Numbered from the stretch's first letter, positions 1-12,758 are shown. The stretch: DNA of 64,000 nucleotides from Streptomyces sp. AC512_CC834 (GCF_019049325.1 NZ_JAGMUO010000032.1:1-64000); one strand, 5' to 3'. The notes: generated by a model from the sequence alone, not told the origin. Made by a program: numbers and translations.

Positions 1-678
1 CGTCCCGACGGGCAGTTGGAGTTCCTCGAGCGGCGCGACCATCAGGTCAAGATCCGCGGACGACGCGTCGAACTCGGCGAGATCGAGGCTGCCGTCCGCT
101 CCCTGGAGAGCGTGGTCGACGCCGCGGTCGCCGTGCTGCCCGACGCCTCCGGCAGTCCGCGCCTGGTCGGCTACCTGACCGGTCCTCGCGTGGACGCCGG
201 GCACGTGCGTGACGAGCTGGCCCAGTTGCTGCCCGCCTACATGATCCCGGTGACATGGCTGGTCCTGGACGCCCTGCCGCTCACCGCGAACGGCAAGCTC
301 GACCGCAAGGCCCTGCCCCGGCCGGAGCGCACGCAGGAGACACGGAGCGCGCGTGGCCCGCGGGACGAGCGGGAGGAGATCGTCTGCGGGGTCCTCGCCG
401 AGGTGCTCGGCATGCCGGCCGTCGGCATCGAGGAGGACTTCTTCGCGCTCGGCGGCGACAGCATCCGCTCCATCCAGGTCGTCAGCCGCGCCCGTGCGGC
501 CGGCCTCGCCCTGACCACGCGGGACGTCTTCACGCACCGTACGGCCGCCGCCCTCGCCCGGGCCGCGGGCGAGGTCGGGGCCGAGCCCGCCGCCACGGAG
601 CCCGAGGACGGGCTGGTCTCCCTGTCGGACGAGGAACTCGCCGATCTTGAGAACGAGTTGAGTGAGGATCTGTCGTGA
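1..678 (+). CDS. Non-ribosomal peptide synthetase, 3' end (partial)
   Basis: The reading frame is open from base 1, so the gene begins before the window. What remains is the end of an adenylation domain (A8 core [16 protein letters not shown]10 core NGKLDRKAL near codon 97) followed by a thiolation domain with LGGDSIRS, whose Ser154 would carry phosphopantetheine. The protein ends in an acidic helix ([18 protein letters not shown]) that may dock to the next synthetase. The substrate pocket of the A domain lies outside the window. The GGDSI form of the carrier motif is usually paired with an epimerisation domain, but none follows here. The stop overlaps the next start by 4 bases (GTGA), so the two synthetases are translationally coupled. 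Confidence 0.95.
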   Translation, partial: RPDGQLEFLERRDHQVKIRGRRVELGEIEAAVRSLESVVDAAVAVLPDASGSPRLVGYLTGPRVDAGHVRDELAQLLPAYMIPVTWLVLDALPLTANGKLDRKALPRPERTQETRSARGPRDEREEIVCGVLAEVLGMPAVGIEEDFFALGGDSIRSIQVVSRARAAGLALTTRDVFTHRTAAALARAAGEVGAEPAATEPEDGLVSLSDEELADLENELSEDLS

Positions 679-3600
679 CCGAACCGAGAACCAGGTCCAG
701 GATCAGCGAAGTACTGCCGCTCTCCCCGCTCCAGCAGGGTCTGCTCTTCCTGTCCTCGTACGACCGGACCGCCCCCGACCTGTACACGCTGCAGTTCGTC
801 GCGGACATCGACGGTGACGGCGCCGACGTGGAACGGCGACTGCGCACGGCCTCCGCCGCGCTGCTGCGCCGCCACCCCAACCTGCGGGCCTGCTTCCGCA
901 GCCGCAAGAGCGGCGAGCCCGTGCAGGTCGTCCTGCACGAGGACGAAGTGCGGCCGCTCTGGACGGTCCACGACCTCACGCGGCTGCCCGAGGCGCGGCG
1001 GGAGTCCGAGGCGCGGCGGATCGCGCGGGAGGACCGGTTGCGGCGGATCGATCCGGCACGCCCGCCGCTGATGCGGTTCACGCTGCTGCGGCTCGGCGAG
1101 CGCCGCTGCCGGCTGGTGTGGTCCGTGCACCACATCCTGGTCGACGGCTGGTCCCTGCCGCTCGCCGTGCGCGATCTGACGCTCCTCGCGGACGAGCGGG
1201 GCGCTGCCGAACTGCCCGCGCCCGCTGCCTACCGGTCCTTCCTGACCTGGCTGAACACCCGTGACCAGGATGCCGCCCGCGCGGCCTGGGCGGGTCTCCT
1301 GGACGGCCTTGCCGGGCCCGTGCGGGTGGCGTCGGACGCTGCCGCGGACGGCGAACTTCCGGAGTCCGTCCGGGATTTCCTGCCGGAGCGGCAGACGGCC
1401 GCTCTCACGGCGTGGGCGCGCGGCCGAGGGCTGACCCTCAACTCCGTGGTGCAGGCGTGCTGGGCGGTGCTGCTGGGCCGGCTCACCGGACGCGAGGACG
1501 TCGTCTTCGGTGCCGTCACCTCCGGCCGGCCCGCCGAGGTGCCCGGGATCGAGTCGATGATCGGGCTGTTCGCCAACACCCTGCCGGTGCGGGCCGACGT
1601 GCGCCCCGGCCGGCGGGCGAGCGACCTGATCGAGGAGCTGGCCCGGCAACAGCTCGCGATGATGCCGCACGAACATCTGCCGCTCGCCGAGGTACAGGCC
1701 GCCTGCGGCGTCCAGGGCGAACTCTTCGACACCGTGCTCGCCTTCCAGAGCTACCCGCTGGACGAGGAGGGCCTGCGGCGGGAGACCGGTGGCGCGGTGA
1801 GCACGGCACGCGTGTACTCGGCCACGCACTACCCGCTCCATCTCACGGTGTTGCCGGGGGATCGGCTGGAGCTGCAACTGTCCTACAGGACAACAGCGGT
1901 GGAAGGCGTCGCGGGTGCCGAGCGTGTTCTCGGGCGACTGGCGCGCGTCCTGCGTGAGGTCGCCGACGACCCGGACGTCCTCCTCGCCCGCCTCGGCGGC
2001 CTCGGGCCCGACGAGGAGCGGCGGATCCTCGCGGAGTGGAGCGGCTCCCCGGAGGCCGAACCGGTCCCTTCCCGCCGCACGACCGTCCCGGAAGTCTTCG
2101 CCGCCCAGGCCGCGCGCACCCCCGACGCCGTCGCCGTGACCGCCGGCACCGACAGTCTCACCTACCGGGAGCTGGACGAACGCGCCAACCGACTGGCGCA
2201 CCTCCTGGCCGCACGGGGCGCCGGACCCGGGGCGTTCGTGGCCGTCGCGCTGCCGCGCGGCGCGGAGCTGATCGTCGCGGTCCTCGCCACCCTCAAGGCG
2301 GGCGCCGCCTATCTGCCCCTCGAACCCGGCCATCCCGCCGACCGCATCGCCCACACGCTGCGCGACGCCCGCCCCGTACTCCTGCTGACCGGCGCGGACG
2401 CGGGTCTGCCCAGGCTGCCCGACGTGGCCCGTGTCGACCTCGACGCCGAGGAGACCCGGGCCGCGCTCGCCGCCTGCCCGACCACCGACCCCCGGGCGGC
2501 CGTGACCCCGGACCACGCGGCGTACGTCATCTACACCTCCGGCTCCACCGGCCGGCCCAAGGGCGTGGTGGTGCCGCACCAGAACGTCGTGCGCCTTCTC
2601 GACACCACCGACGCGTGGTTCGGCTTCGGGACGGACGACGTGTGGACGCTGTTCCACTCCATCGCCTTCGACTTCACCGTGTGGGAGCTGTGGGGCGCCC
2701 TGCTGTACGGCGGCCGTCTGGTCGTCGTGCCCCACGACGTCTCCCGTTCCCCCGACGACTTCCGGGAGCTGCTCGCCCGCGAACGCGTGACCGTCCTCAA
2801 CCAGACGCCGTCCGCCTTCTACCAACTGATGCGCGCGGACGCCAGAGCGCGCAGCGAACTGAGTCTGCGTCACGTCGTGTTCGGCGGCGAGGCGCTCGAC
2901 GTGGGCCGTCTCGCCGACTGGTACGAGCGGCACGCCGACGACGCCCCGCGCCTGGTCAACATGTACGGCATCACCGAGACGACGGTCCACGTCACCCACC
3001 AGGAGCTGGACGCGGCCATGGCGGTTGCCGGCGGTGGCGGTGCGATCGGGCGCGGCATCCCCGATCTCCGCGTGTACGTCCTCGACGGTGCGCTGCGCCC
3101 CGTTCCGGACGGCGTGCCCGGTGAGTTGTACGTCGCCGGGCCCGGACTGGCGCGCGGCTACCTGGGGCGTCCCGACCTGACCGCCGACCGCTTCGTCGCC
3201 TGCCCCTTCGGGCCGGCAGGCGCGCGCATGTACCGCACCGGAGACCTGGGCCGGTGGCGGGCCGACGGCACTCTCGACTACCTGGGACGCGCCGATCAGC
3301 AGGTCCAGCTCCGGGGCTTTCGCGTGGAACTGGGCGAGATCGCGACCGTCCTCGGCCGGCACCCACGCGTCGCCGAGGCGGCGGTCGTCGCACGGGAGGA
3401 CCGGCCGGGGGACCAGCGGCTGGTGGCGTACGTCGTGATCCGCGACCTCGACGAGGCGGGCGACGGCCTCGAAACGGCGGCCGAGCTCAGGGGGTTCGCC
3501 GGCGCCCGGCTGCCCGACTACATGGTCCCCGCAGCCGTCGTACGGCTGGCCGCGCTCCCGCTCACCGCAAACGGAAAGCTCGACCGACGCGCCCTGCCGG

Positions 3601-6600
3601 CCCCCGAATACGCCACCTCGGACCGCGGTCCGCGCACCGCCGAGGAAAAGGCCCTGTGCGCGGTCTTCGCCGATGCGCTCGGGCTCGAACGCGTCGGCGT
3701 CGACGACGACTTCTTCGCCCTGGGCGGGCACTCGCTGCTGGCGACCCGCATCGTCAACCGGGTCCGCGCCGAACTCGGTGCCGAACTGGGGGTGCGCGAT
3801 CTGTTCGAGGCCCCGTCGGCGGCCGCGCTCGCCGCCCGCCTGCCGGCCGCCGAAACCGGCAGGGCGGCGCTCACCGTACGACAGCGCCCCGACCTCGTGC
3901 CGCTGTCGTACGCCCAGCAGCGCCTGTGGTTCATCGAACACCTCGGCGTCCCCGACGGCCTCTACAACATCCCGCTGGCGGTACGCCTCTCGGGCGCCCT
4001 CGACGTGCCTGCCCTGGAGGCGGCCCTGGGGGATGTCGTGGCGCGCCACGAGGCGCTGCGGACAGTATTTCCGGCACGGGCGCAGGACATGGCCGCTGCC
4101 ACCCGGTCCGCTTCACGAGCCACCGGCGCCGGGGCTTCCCCCAGCCCCGGCGCCGGTCCCCCCGGTGCCGTCGGTCCGGCCGAGCAGCGGGTGCTCGCGC
4201 CGGACGACGCCCCGGTGCCCCTGCCGGTGAGTGTCGTCGCGGAGTCGGGCCTGGCCGGTGCGCTGGCCGCCGAAGCGGGCCGCGGCTTCGACCTCGAGAC
4301 CGAGATTCCGGTACGGGCACGGCTGTACGAGCTCGGCCCCGACGAACACGTCCTGCTGCTGGTCCTGCACCACATCGCCGGCGACCGCTGGTCCCTCGCC
4401 CCGCTGACCCGTGATCTGACCGTCTCCTACGAGGCACACCGCACCGGCCGGGCACCCCGACTGCCCTCGCTTCCCGTGCAGTACGCCGACTACACCCTGT
4501 GGCAACGGGAGCTGCTGGGCGACGAGAGCGACCCCGGCAGCGAACTCGCCCGCCAGCTCGCGCACTGGACGAAGACCCTGGACGGCCTGCCCGAGGAACT
4601 CCGGCTGCCCTTGGACTTCCCACGCGGCACCCGCTCCGGCCACAACGGCGGCCTCGTACGGGCCAACGCGCCGCAAGCACTGGTCCACGAGCTGCGACGG
4701 CACGCGGCCGAGTCGGGCGTCAGCGTGTTCATGGTGCTCCAGGCCGCGCTCGCAGCCCTGCTCACCCGACTCGGGGCGGGCACCGACGTCCCGCTCGGCG
4801 CCCCCGTGGCCGGCCGTGCCGACGAACACCTCCACGACCTGGTCGGCATGTTCGTCAACACCTTGGTACTGCGTACCGATACCGCCGGCGATCCGGACTT
4901 CCGTCAACTAGTGGAACGCGTCCGGGTGTTCGACCTGGCCGCCTACCGTCACCAGGACGTGCCCTTCGAGAAGCTCGTCGAGGTGCTCAACCCCGAGCGG
5001 TCGATGTCCCGGCACCCCCTCTTCCAGGTGATGCTCGGCCACCAGCAGGAGGCGGACGTACCACGCGGCGCCACGAGCGGCGGCCTGTCGCTCCGGCCGG
5101 AGGAGGTTGCCGGGGCCACGGCCAAGTGGGACCTGTTCTTCCAGTTCACCGAGGAGGGCAGCGACGGCCTCTCGCTCGCACTGGAGTACCGCACCGACCT
5201 CTTCGAGCCCGCCACCGCCCGCCGTATCGCCGAGGCCTGCCTGCGACTGCTGGGCGCCGCCCTCGCCGAGCCCGGCCTGCCGCTGTCCCGCCTGGACGTC
5301 CTCGACCCGGCGGAGCGCGCGGAGCTGCTGGACCGGGGCACCCGCCGCACCGGCACCGACCGGTCCACCGTCACCGAACTCGTGGCCCGCCGGGCCGCCG
5401 CCGGCCCGGACGAGGTGGCCCTCGTCCACGCCGACCGGGACGGGCGACTCGTTTCCACCACGTACGCCGACCTGGACGCCGCAGCCAATCGGCTCGCGCA
5501 CCTCCTCACCGGTCGCGGTGTCGGCCGCGGCGACCTGGTGGCCCTGTGCCTGGATCGCGGCCCGGCCGCGGTGACTGCGATGCTGGCGATCGCCAAGACG
5601 GGCGCTGCCTATCTGCCGCTCGACGCCGCCTACCCGGCGCAGCGGATGCGCGGCATGCTCGCCGACAGCGGAGCCCGCCTGCTGCTGACCCAGGAATCCC
5701 TGGCGCAACGGTTCGAGGAGGTTCCGGAAGCCGAAGCCGTGGTCCTCGACGACCCCTGTGTCCGGGACATCCTGGTCCGCCTCCCCGCCACCGCGCCCTT
5801 TGTCACCCCGCCGGACCCCGACGACCTGCTCTACGTCATCTACACCTCCGGCTCCACCGGCCGTCCCAAGGGCGTCGCCGTCTCGCACCGCGCCGCCGTA
5901 CGTCTCGTCCAGGGTCTGCCCGAGCTGGAGTTCACCCGGGACGACACCTTCCTGTACTTCGCGCCGGTGGCCTTCGACGCCTCCACCTTCGAGATCTGGG
6001 GGCCGCTCAGCCGGGGCGCCCGGCTCGCGATCTGCCCGCCGGGGCCCGCCGATCCGCGGGCGCTGGAGGAGTTCTGCGCTCGCGCGGGGGTCACCGTCGC
6101 CTTCCTCACGACCCAGTTCGTCAACGCGATCGCCGACACCCGGCCGCGTGCTCTGGCCCCGTTGCGGGTGCTGCTCACCGGGGGCGAGGCACACTCACCG
6201 GATCACCTCGCACGGCTGCGCGCCGCTCTGCCGGACACCCGGGTGTTCAACGTGTACGGCCCGACGGAGACCACCACCTTCGCCACCCTCCAGGACTGCG
6301 CCGAGGCGCCGGACGCCCCGGCCACCGTCCCCATCGGGCTGCCCGTCGGCGACACCTGCGCCTACGTCCTGGACGAGGCGCTGCGGCCGGTGCCGCGCGG
6401 AGTCGTCGGCGAGCTGTACCTGGCGGGCCCCGGACTGGCACGCGGGTATCTGGGGCGCCCGGGCGCCAGCGCGGAGCGGTTCGTGGCCTGCCCGTACGGA
6501 GAGCCCGGCGAGCGCATGTACCGCACGGGTGACCTGGTCCGCTGGGACGCACGGGGCCGGGTCGACTACGTGGCCCGCGCCGACCAGCAGGTGAAGGTCC

Positions 6601-7955
6601 GCGGGTACCGTATCGAACTCGGCGAGGTCGACCGCCTCTTGACGGCCCACCCCGCCGTCGCCCGCGCCGCCGTCCTCGCCCCCGCCGGACACGGCGGACA
6701 GCGTCATCTCGTCGCCTACTTCGTCACCGCACCGGACCATTCGGAACCCGAACCGGCAGAGCTGCACGGCCACATGGCGCGTAGCCTGCCCGGCTACATG
6801 GTGCCCGGTGCGTACGTGCCCCTGCCCGAGCTGCCCCTGACCCCGAACGGCAAGCTGGACGTGCGCTCCCTGCCGCCCGGCCCGACCGACGCCGCCTCGG
6901 CCGACCGCACCGTACGCCCGCCGCGCACCGACGCGGAACGCGCGCTGTGCGCGGCCGTCGCGGACGTCCTCGGCACCGGACCGGTCGGCCCGGACGACGG
7001 GTTCTTCGCCCTCGGCGGGGACAGCCTCAAGGCTATTCGGCTGGTCAACGCCGCAGCCCGGGCCGGAGTGCGGATCAGTCTCGCCGCGGTCTTCGAGCAC
7101 CGCACGCTGGAGGCGCTCGCGGCGAGCGCGGCCGGGCCGGGCGACGGCGTCGACCCACTCGGCCCGATGCTGCCGATCCGCGCCACCGGCACCCGTCCGC
7201 CGCTGTTCTGTGTGCACGGCGGGCTCGGCTTCGGCATCCCCTTCGCGGTGCTCGCCGAGCACCTCGACGCCGAACAGCCCGTGTACGCCCTCCAGGCCCG
7301 TGGCCTCGCAGCCGCCGAGACGCTGCCGGGGGATCTCGCCGAGGTCGCCGACGAGTACGTGGCCCGGATCCGGGCCGTCCGGCCCGGCGGGCCGTACCAC
7401 CTGCTCGGCTGGTCCTACGGGGGCGTCGTCGCCCACGAGATGGCGGTCCGGCTGCACGCGGCCGGCGAGGAGGTGGCCTATCTGGCCAACCTGGACGCCT
7501 TCCCCGACGACGCGGTGGGCGCGGCGCCCACCGACGAGGAGTTCCTCGCCGACTTCCTGACCGAGGCCGGCGTCGGGACGGACGGTCTGGACCGGCTCAC
7601 CCCGTCCGGTGTCGCCGCGCACCTCGCCCGCCTCGGCGGCCCGCTCGCCGACCTGGGCGAGGCCACCCTGGAGCGGTTGCTGGGCGTCATGCGCAACAAC
7701 CTCGAACTGTTCAAGCGGTTCACACCCGGACGGTTCGACGGCTGTGCCATGACGTTGTTCCTGGCGACCGGCGACGGCCTCCCACAGGACGAGCGCGCGC
7801 TGCGGACCAAGAGCTGGGAGCCGCATCTGACGGCGGCCCCCGACACCTACGACGTCGACTGCGGCCACCAGCAGATGCTCGGACCGGCCCCGGCGGCGGT
7901 CATCGGCCGCACCGTCGAGCGCCACCTCGCCGCACTGGCGGCGGCCGCCGAGTGA
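675..7955 (+). CDS. Two-module NRPS, C-A-T-C-A-T-TE (terminal synthetase)
   Basis: This 2426-residue synthetase adds the last two residues and releases the peptide. Domains in order: C1 (HHILVDG near 152), A1 (about 470-970, [11 protein letters not shown]), T1 (LGGHS, Ser about 1019), C2 (HHIAGD near 1232), A2 ([11 protein letters not shown] near 1722), T2 (LGGDS, Ser about 2116) and a thioesterase with GWSYGG (Ser about 2247). Reading the ten Stachelhaus positions by alignment to GrsA, A1 gives DFWNVGMVHK, which matches the threonine code. A2 gives DAFFLGVTFK, closest to branched aliphatic (Ile/Val-like) codes and uncertain. C1 begins [11 protein letters not shown], resembling condensation domains that accept a D-residue donor, while C2 ([10 protein letters not shown]) looks like the L-L type. 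C2 carries a Pro/Ala/Gly-rich insertion at about 1136-1175. GTG start, overlapping the upstream stop. Confidence 0.95.
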   Translation: MTEPRTRSRISEVLPLSPLQQGLLFLSSYDRTAPDLYTLQFVADIDGDGADVERRLRTASAALLRRHPNLRACFRSRKSGEPVQVVLHEDEVRPLWTVHDLTRLPEARRESEARRIAREDRLRRIDPARPPLMRFTLLRLGERRCRLVWSVHHILVDGWSLPLAVRDLTLLADERGAAELPAPAAYRSFLTWLNTRDQDAARAAWAGLLDGLAGPVRVASDAAADGELPESVRDFLPERQTAALTAWARGRGLTLNSVVQACWAVLLGRLTGREDVVFGAVTSGRPAEVPGIESMIGLFANTLPVRADVRPGRRASDLIEELARQQLAMMPHEHLPLAEVQAACGVQGELFDTVLAFQSYPLDEEGLRRETGGAVSTARVYSATHYPLHLTVLPGDRLELQLSYRTTAVEGVAGAERVLGRLARVLREVADDPDVLLARLGGLGPDEERRILAEWSGSPEAEPVPSRRTTVPEVFAAQAARTPDAVAVTAGTDSLTYRELDERANRLAHLLAARGAGPGAFVAVALPRGAELIVAVLATLKAGAAYLPLEPGHPADRIAHTLRDARPVLLLTGADAGLPRLPDVARVDLDAEETRAALAACPTTDPRAAVTPDHAAYVIYTSGSTGRPKGVVVPHQNVVRLLDTTDAWFGFGTDDVWTLFHSIAFDFTVWELWGALLYGGRLVVVPHDVSRSPDDFRELLARERVTVLNQTPSAFYQLMRADARARSELSLRHVVFGGEALDVGRLADWYERHADDAPRLVNMYGITETTVHVTHQELDAAMAVAGGGGAIGRGIPDLRVYVLDGALRPVPDGVPGELYVAGPGLARGYLGRPDLTADRFVACPFGPAGARMYRTGDLGRWRADGTLDYLGRADQQVQLRGFRVELGEIATVLGRHPRVAEAAVVAREDRPGDQRLVAYVVIRDLDEAGDGLETAAELRGFAGARLPDYMVPAAVVRLAALPLTANGKLDRRALPAPEYATSDRGPRTAEEKALCAVFADALGLERVGVDDDFFALGGHSLLATRIVNRVRAELGAELGVRDLFEAPSAAALAARLPAAETGRAALTVRQRPDLVPLSYAQQRLWFIEHLGVPDGLYNIPLAVRLSGALDVPALEAALGDVVARHEALRTVFPARAQDMAAATRSASRATGAGASPSPGAGPPGAVGPAEQRVLAPDDAPVPLPVSVVAESGLAGALAAEAGRGFDLETEIPVRARLYELGPDEHVLLLVLHHIAGDRWSLAPLTRDLTVSYEAHRTGRAPRLPSLPVQYADYTLWQRELLGDESDPGSELARQLAHWTKTLDGLPEELRLPLDFPRGTRSGHNGGLVRANAPQALVHELRRHAAESGVSVFMVLQAALAALLTRLGAGTDVPLGAPVAGRADEHLHDLVGMFVNTLVLRTDTAGDPDFRQLVERVRVFDLAAYRHQDVPFEKLVEVLNPERSMSRHPLFQVMLGHQQEADVPRGATSGGLSLRPEEVAGATAKWDLFFQFTEEGSDGLSLALEYRTDLFEPATARRIAEACLRLLGAALAEPGLPLSRLDVLDPAERAELLDRGTRRTGTDRSTVTELVARRAAAGPDEVALVHADRDGRLVSTTYADLDAAANRLAHLLTGRGVGRGDLVALCLDRGPAAVTAMLAIAKTGAAYLPLDAAYPAQRMRGMLADSGARLLLTQESLAQRFEEVPEAEAVVLDDPCVRDILVRLPATAPFVTPPDPDDLLYVIYTSGSTGRPKGVAVSHRAAVRLVQGLPELEFTRDDTFLYFAPVAFDASTFEIWGPLSRGARLAICPPGPADPRALEEFCARAGVTVAFLTTQFVNAIADTRPRALAPLRVLLTGGEAHSPDHLARLRAALPDTRVFNVYGPTETTTFATLQDCAEAPDAPATVPIGLPVGDTCAYVLDEALRPVPRGVVGELYLAGPGLARGYLGRPGASAERFVACPYGEPGERMYRTGDLVRWDARGRVDYVARADQQVKVRGYRIELGEVDRLLTAHPAVARAAVLAPAGHGGQRHLVAYFVTAPDHSEPEPAELHGHMARSLPGYMVPGAYVPLPELPLTPNGKLDVRSLPPGPTDAASADRTVRPPRTDAERALCAAVADVLGTGPVGPDDGFFALGGDSLKAIRLVNAAARAGVRISLAAVFEHRTLEALAASAAGPGDGVDPLGPMLPIRATGTRPPLFCVHGGLGFGIPFAVLAEHLDAEQPVYALQARGLAAAETLPGDLAEVADEYVARIRAVRPGGPYHLLGWSYGGVVAHEMAVRLHAAGEEVAYLANLDAFPDDAVGAAPTDEEFLADFLTEAGVGTDGLDRLTPSGVAAHLARLGGPLADLGEATLERLLGVMRNNLELFKRFTPGRFDGCAMTLFLATGDGLPQDERALRTKSWEPHLTAAPDTYDVDCGHQQMLGPAPAAVIGRTVERHLAALAAAAE

Positions 7956-8020
7956 GCCGCCGTACCCGGGACCTCCGAGTTCCCGACTTCCGACCGTCAC
8001 CAGAGATCTGGAGAACCGAC

Positions 8021-8227
8021 ATGGCCAACCCCTTCGACAACGAAGACGGCACCTTCCTCGTCCTCGTCAACGACGAGGGCCAGCACTCCCTGTGGCCGTC
8101 CTTCGCCGCCGTGCCCGAGGGCTGGCGGGTGGTGCTCGACGCGAGCGAGAAGGCCACCGCCGTCGCGTACGTGGAGAGCAACTGGACCGACATGCGTCCG
8201 TTGAGCCTGCAGCGGCAGGCGGGCTGA
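8021..8227 (+). CDS. MbtH-like protein
   Basis: A 68-residue MbtH-family protein, a small partner that binds and activates or stabilises NRPS adenylation domains. The family signature is visible: NPFDNEDGTF at the start, the LVNDEGQHSLWP segment and GWRVVL followed by the conserved ESNWTDMRP. It lies 65 bases after the NRPS stop, with CTGGAG upstream of the ATG, and two bases before the transporter start. It therefore probably serves the adenylation domains of this cluster. Confidence 0.96.
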   Translation: MANPFDNEDGTFLVLVNDEGQHSLWPSFAAVPEGWRVVLDASEKATAVAYVESNWTDMRPLSLQRQAG

Positions 8228-8229
8228 GC

Positions 8230-9194
<965 letters not shown>

Positions 9195-9195
<1 letters not shown>

Positions 9196-10034
9196 TGGCC
9201 ACGGCAACGACGACGCGCCCCGCCCAGTCGGGCGGCGCGCTGGCCGGGCACCTCGGTGACACCCTCGCCCTGGCCGGCCGGCACCTGACACATCTGCGCC
9301 GCTCGCCCGGCCGGCTGATCCTCGTCACCATGAACCCGCTGGTGATGCTGATCGCCGTCGGCTACCTCTTCCGCAACTCCATGCAGGTGCCCGGCAATGT
9401 CGCCTACGAGGACTTCATCATGGCCGGCATCGCCATCCAGGTCGGCCTGGCCAGCGTCGGCCCCACGGCGATCGGCGTCGCCCTCGACCTGCGGCACGGC
9501 CTGGTGGACCGGTTCCGCTCGCTGCCCATCTCACCGGCCTCGGTGCTCGTCGGACGCACCCTGTCCGACCTGTTCGTCGGCGCGGTCAGCCTGACCGTGG
9601 TGTCCCTGGCCGGCCTCGGCGTCGGCTGGCGTCCGCACGAGGGCGTCTGGCGCACCGCCGCCGGATTCGGCGTCCTGCTCGCCTTCGTGTACGTGATGCT
9701 CTGGGTCGGAATCCTGCTCGGCACCAGCCAGAAGAACGTCGAGGCCATCGACGGCACCGGCGCGCTCGTACTCGTCGTGTTCAGTTTCCTTTCCAACGCG
9801 TACGTCTCGGTGAGCGGGCTGCCCGACTGGCTGCGCCCGGTCGCCGAATGGAATCCGGTGACATCCGTCATCACCACCTGCCGCCGGCTGTGGGGCAATG
9901 ATCCGGCGGGCGCCGCGGGCAGCGGATTCCCGGCCCAGCATCCCGGCCTCGTCACCGCCATCACGCTGTCCGTGATGCTGGTCGTGGCGGTTCTGGGCAG
10001 CGTACGGGGCTTCCGGCGGGCCGTCGGCCGCTGA
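9195..10034 (+). CDS. ABC-2 type exporter permease, DrrB-like
   Basis: A 279-residue membrane protein, the permease partner of the preceding ATPase. About six hydrophobic segments are visible, beginning with LILVTMNPLVMLIAVGYLF near residue 35. The DrrB hallmark region ([19 protein letters not shown]) and the WNPVTSVITTCRRLWGN segment are present. It is a complete ABC-2 family protein, translationally coupled to the ATPase. It ends about 100 bases before the ACP gene, so the export and polyketide genes could be one transcript or two. Confidence 0.94.
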
Positions 10035-10133
10035 CGGCAACACCGTCAGCGGTCCATCAGTTGGACGTCAGCGGACAGTCACCGGCACTGACTAATTTCG
10101 TGCGAGAGCGGAAACGCAAACGGAGGAAAACAC

Positions 10134-10385
10134 ATGACCACGGTCGCTCCCGAGCGCCTCACCCGTATCCGGGAAATCATCGCCGAGAACATCGACGTCG
10201 ACCCCGGGCGCCTCACCGACACGGCCCTGTTCATCGACGAACTCGGCGCCGACTCGCTGAAGCTGATCGATGTCCTCAGCGCTCTGGAGATGGAGTACTC
10301 CATCGTCATCGACATGAACGAACTGCCCAAGATGACCAACGTGGAGGCCACCTGCCAGGTGGCCGCCGCGGCCGCCGGCTGGTGA
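10134..10385 (+). CDS. Acyl carrier protein of a type II polyketide system
   Basis: An 83-residue discrete acyl carrier protein. The phosphopantetheine site is in ELGADSLKLIDV (Ser41). It directly precedes the ketosynthase pair with a 9-base gap, so it most likely carries the growing polyketide for those enzymes rather than belonging to primary fatty-acid synthesis. Start supported by GGAGGAAAAC just upstream of the ATG. Confidence 0.95.
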   Translation: MTTVAPERLTRIREIIAENIDVDPGRLTDTALFIDELGADSLKLIDVLSALEMEYSIVIDMNELPKMTNVEATCQVAAAAAGW

Positions 10386-10394
10386 GGAGCCCAC

Positions 10395-11624
10395 ATGTCC
10401 ACCGCAACCGCACGCCGCCGGGTCGTCCTCACCGGTTTCGGGGTGATCTCCAGTATCGGCACAGGTGTCGACGCGTACACGGCGGGGCTGCGGGCCGGCC
10501 GCTCCGGCGCACGGCCCATCACCCGGTTCGACACCGAGGGCTTCGGGCAGAACACCGCCTGTGAGGTCCCCGATTTCGAACCGGAGCGCTGGATCCGCAA
10601 CGTCCCCCTGGACGAGATGGGCCGCGCCGGTCAGTACGCGGTCGCCGCGGCGCGGATGGCCGTGGCGGACGCCGGGCTCACCGAGACCCACCTCGACGAC
10701 CGGCAGGCCGTCGTCACCGTCGGCACCACCGACGGGGAGTCGCACGACATCGCCCTGCTGCTGGAGCAGGAACTGGCCGCCGGGGACCCGGAGGCGATGG
10801 ACCCGGTGCTGTCCCGCCGTATCAACGCGGGCCGACTGTCCACCGTCATCGCCCGCGAACTGCGGATGCCGAACGTGGAGGCCACCACCGTCACCACGGC
10901 CTGCGCGGCCGGCAACTACTCCATCGGCTACGGCCTCGACGCCATCCGCTCCGGCGAGGTCGACCTCGCGCTGTGCGGCGGCGCCGACGCCGTGTGCCGC
11001 AAGGCGTTCGCCCTGTTCAAGCGGTTCGGCGCGCTCACCCCGGACGTGGTGCGGCCCTTCGACAAGGACCGGCAGGGCATCCTCACCGGGGAGGGCGCCG
11101 GCATCCTCGTCCTGGAGAGCCTGGAGTCGGCCCTGGCCCGCGGCGCCCGCATCTACGCCGAGGTCCTCGGCTACGGCCTGAGCTGCGACGCCGCGCACCC
11201 GACCGCACCCAACCGGGAGGGCATCGCCCGCGGCATCCGGCTGGCCCTGGACGACGCCGGCGTCAAGGAGGAGGAGGTCGACTTCATCTCCGCGCACGGC
11301 ACCGGCACCAGAGCCAACGACAAGACCGAGTCGGCCGCCATCGTCGACGTGTACGGCGATGCCCCGCCCCGCACCGTCGCCGTGAAGTCGATGCTCGGCC
11401 ACTCGATGGGCGCGGCCAGCGCCCTCGGCGCGATCGCCTGCGGGCTCGCCATCGAGCACGGGTTCATCCCACCCACCATCAACCACCGCGAGACCGACCC
11501 GGACTGCCCGCTCGACGTCGTGCCGAACGAGGCCGTCGAGGCGGAGGTCCGGATCGTGCAGAACAACTCCAGCGCCTTCGCCGGCAACAACGCCGTCCTG
11601 ATACTCGGCACGTACGGGGAGTGA
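10395..11624 (+). CDS. Beta-ketoacyl synthase (KS-alpha), FabF-like, type II PKS
   Basis: A 409-residue ketosynthase that condenses malonyl units on the discrete ACP. The nucleophile is Cys170 in TTACAAGNYSIGYG. The two histidine motifs are HGTGTRANDKTE and, nearer the C-terminus, the KSMLGHSMGAAS region. It is immediately followed by a second KS-fold protein lacking the Cys, so the pair forms a KS/chain-length-factor heterodimer. The association with ketoreductase and MaoC dehydratase, with no aromatase/cyclase visible, points to the reducing polyene-forming type II PKS class (as in ishigamide or cinnamoyl-lipid pathways) rather than an aromatic polyketide. Confidence 0.93.
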   Translation: MSTATARRRVVLTGFGVISSIGTGVDAYTAGLRAGRSGARPITRFDTEGFGQNTACEVPDFEPERWIRNVPLDEMGRAGQYAVAAARMAVADAGLTETHLDDRQAVVTVGTTDGESHDIALLLEQELAAGDPEAMDPVLSRRINAGRLSTVIARELRMPNVEATTVTTACAAGNYSIGYGLDAIRSGEVDLALCGGADAVCRKAFALFKRFGALTPDVVRPFDKDRQGILTGEGAGILVLESLESALARGARIYAEVLGYGLSCDAAHPTAPNREGIARGIRLALDDAGVKEEEVDFISAHGTGTRANDKTESAAIVDVYGDAPPRTVAVKSMLGHSMGAASALGAIACGLAIEHGFIPPTINHRETDPDCPLDVVPNEAVEAEVRIVQNNSSAFAGNNAVLILGTYGE

Positions 11625-12758
11625 GTGACGACCATGAGCACCGCAACAGCCAGAGCGGCCTCGCTGCCGCCCGACACACCCGTCATCACCGGCTGGTCGG
11701 CGGTCTCGCCGTACGGCATCGGCCGTGACCGGTTCGCCGCCGGGGTACGCGGCGGCGCGAAGACGGCGGTGAAGGCGGATGCGAGCCTGGGGTCGCTGCC
11801 GTTGTCCGACGTGTGCACGGTGCCCGGGTTCGACATCCAGGAGGCGCTCGGCCCGCGCGGCACAGCCAAGATGGACCGGCTCACCGCGCTGACCCTGGTC
11901 GCCTCCGACGGGCTGCTGCTGGACGCCGACGGCAACCGTGCCGTGGAGACCGACGACCTGACCGGTGTCGTCCTCGGCATCACCATGGGCAGCCTGGAGA
12001 ACGTCACCGACTTCCTGCGCCAGTCCTACACCAATCAGCGCCCCTTCTACGTCGACGCGGGCCGTATCCCCTTCGGCAGCCTCAACCACGCCGCCGGCGC
12101 CACCGCCATCCGGCACGACCTCAAGGGCCCCAACACCACGGTCGCGGGCGGCCGGATCAGCGGGCTGCTCGCGCTGAACTACGCGCGCCGTCTGATGGGT
12201 CAGGGCCGGGCGACGAAGTACCTGGTGGGCTCCGCCGAGGAGTTCTCCGCCGCGCATGCCTGGTTCGAACACACCGCCGCCGCGTCCGGCGACTCCGCGG
12301 AGCTGCTCGGCGAGGGCTGCGGACTCTTCCTCGTGGAACACGCGGGCCGTGCCCAGCGCCCGCCGCTGGCCGCGGTGCTGAGCGTCGAGACCCGCGTCGA
12401 CATCGACGACGACCCGCACGCGGCCGTCACCGCCTGCGCCCGGCGTGCCCTTCAGCGGGCCGGCGTCGACGCCGCACAGGTGTGGGCGGCCGTGCCCTGC
12501 GCGGCGCCCACCGCCGCCGGACGAGCCGAGCACGAGGCCCTCGCCGCCCTGGTCCCTGCCGCCGCGCTCTCCCGGGTGCCGTCCATGGAACTGCTCGGCG
12601 ACACCAGCGCCGCCTCCGCGTCCTTCCAGATCGGAGCGGTCCTCGCCGTGGCCGAGGCCAACCCGGACTCCCGGGGCCGCGTCGCCCTCGTCTGCGCGGT
12701 CGACCGGGACGGCGGCGTGGCCGCGGCGGTCCTGCGACTGATGGGGGAGGAACAGTGA
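11625..12758 (+). CDS. Chain-length factor (KS-beta), Cys-less ketosynthase homologue
   Basis: A 377-residue KS-fold protein, expected to be the non-catalytic partner of the preceding ketosynthase and to set chain length. Where the ketosynthase has TTACAAG this protein has TTVAGGR, so the nucleophilic Cys is replaced by Ala. The two genes abut (TGA then GTG). I list GTG at 11625; ATG at 11634 is an equally possible start. The stop overlaps the ketoreductase start, consistent with fixed stoichiometry. Confidence 0.9.
   Translation: MTTMSTATARAASLPPDTPVITGWSAVSPYGIGRDRFAAGVRGGAKTAVKADASLGSLPLSDVCTVPGFDIQEALGPRGTAKMDRLTALTLVASDGLLLDADGNRAVETDDLTGVVLGITMGSLENVTDFLRQSYTNQRPFYVDAGRIPFGSLNHAAGATAIRHDLKGPNTTVAGGRISGLLALNYARRLMGQGRATKYLVGSAEEFSAAHAWFEHTAAASGDSAELLGEGCGLFLVEHAGRAQRPPLAAVLSVETRVDIDDDPHAAVTACARRALQRAGVDAAQVWAAVPCAAPTAAGRAEHEALAALVPAAALSRVPSMELLGDTSAASASFQIGAVLAVAEANPDSRGRVALVCAVDRDGGVAAAVLRLMGEEQ

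Noticed and set aside
237..4049. 1270-codon open frame on the minus strand
   Set aside because: It is the antisense shadow of the NRPS gene; protein is low-complexity with no domain, typical of high-GC DNA.
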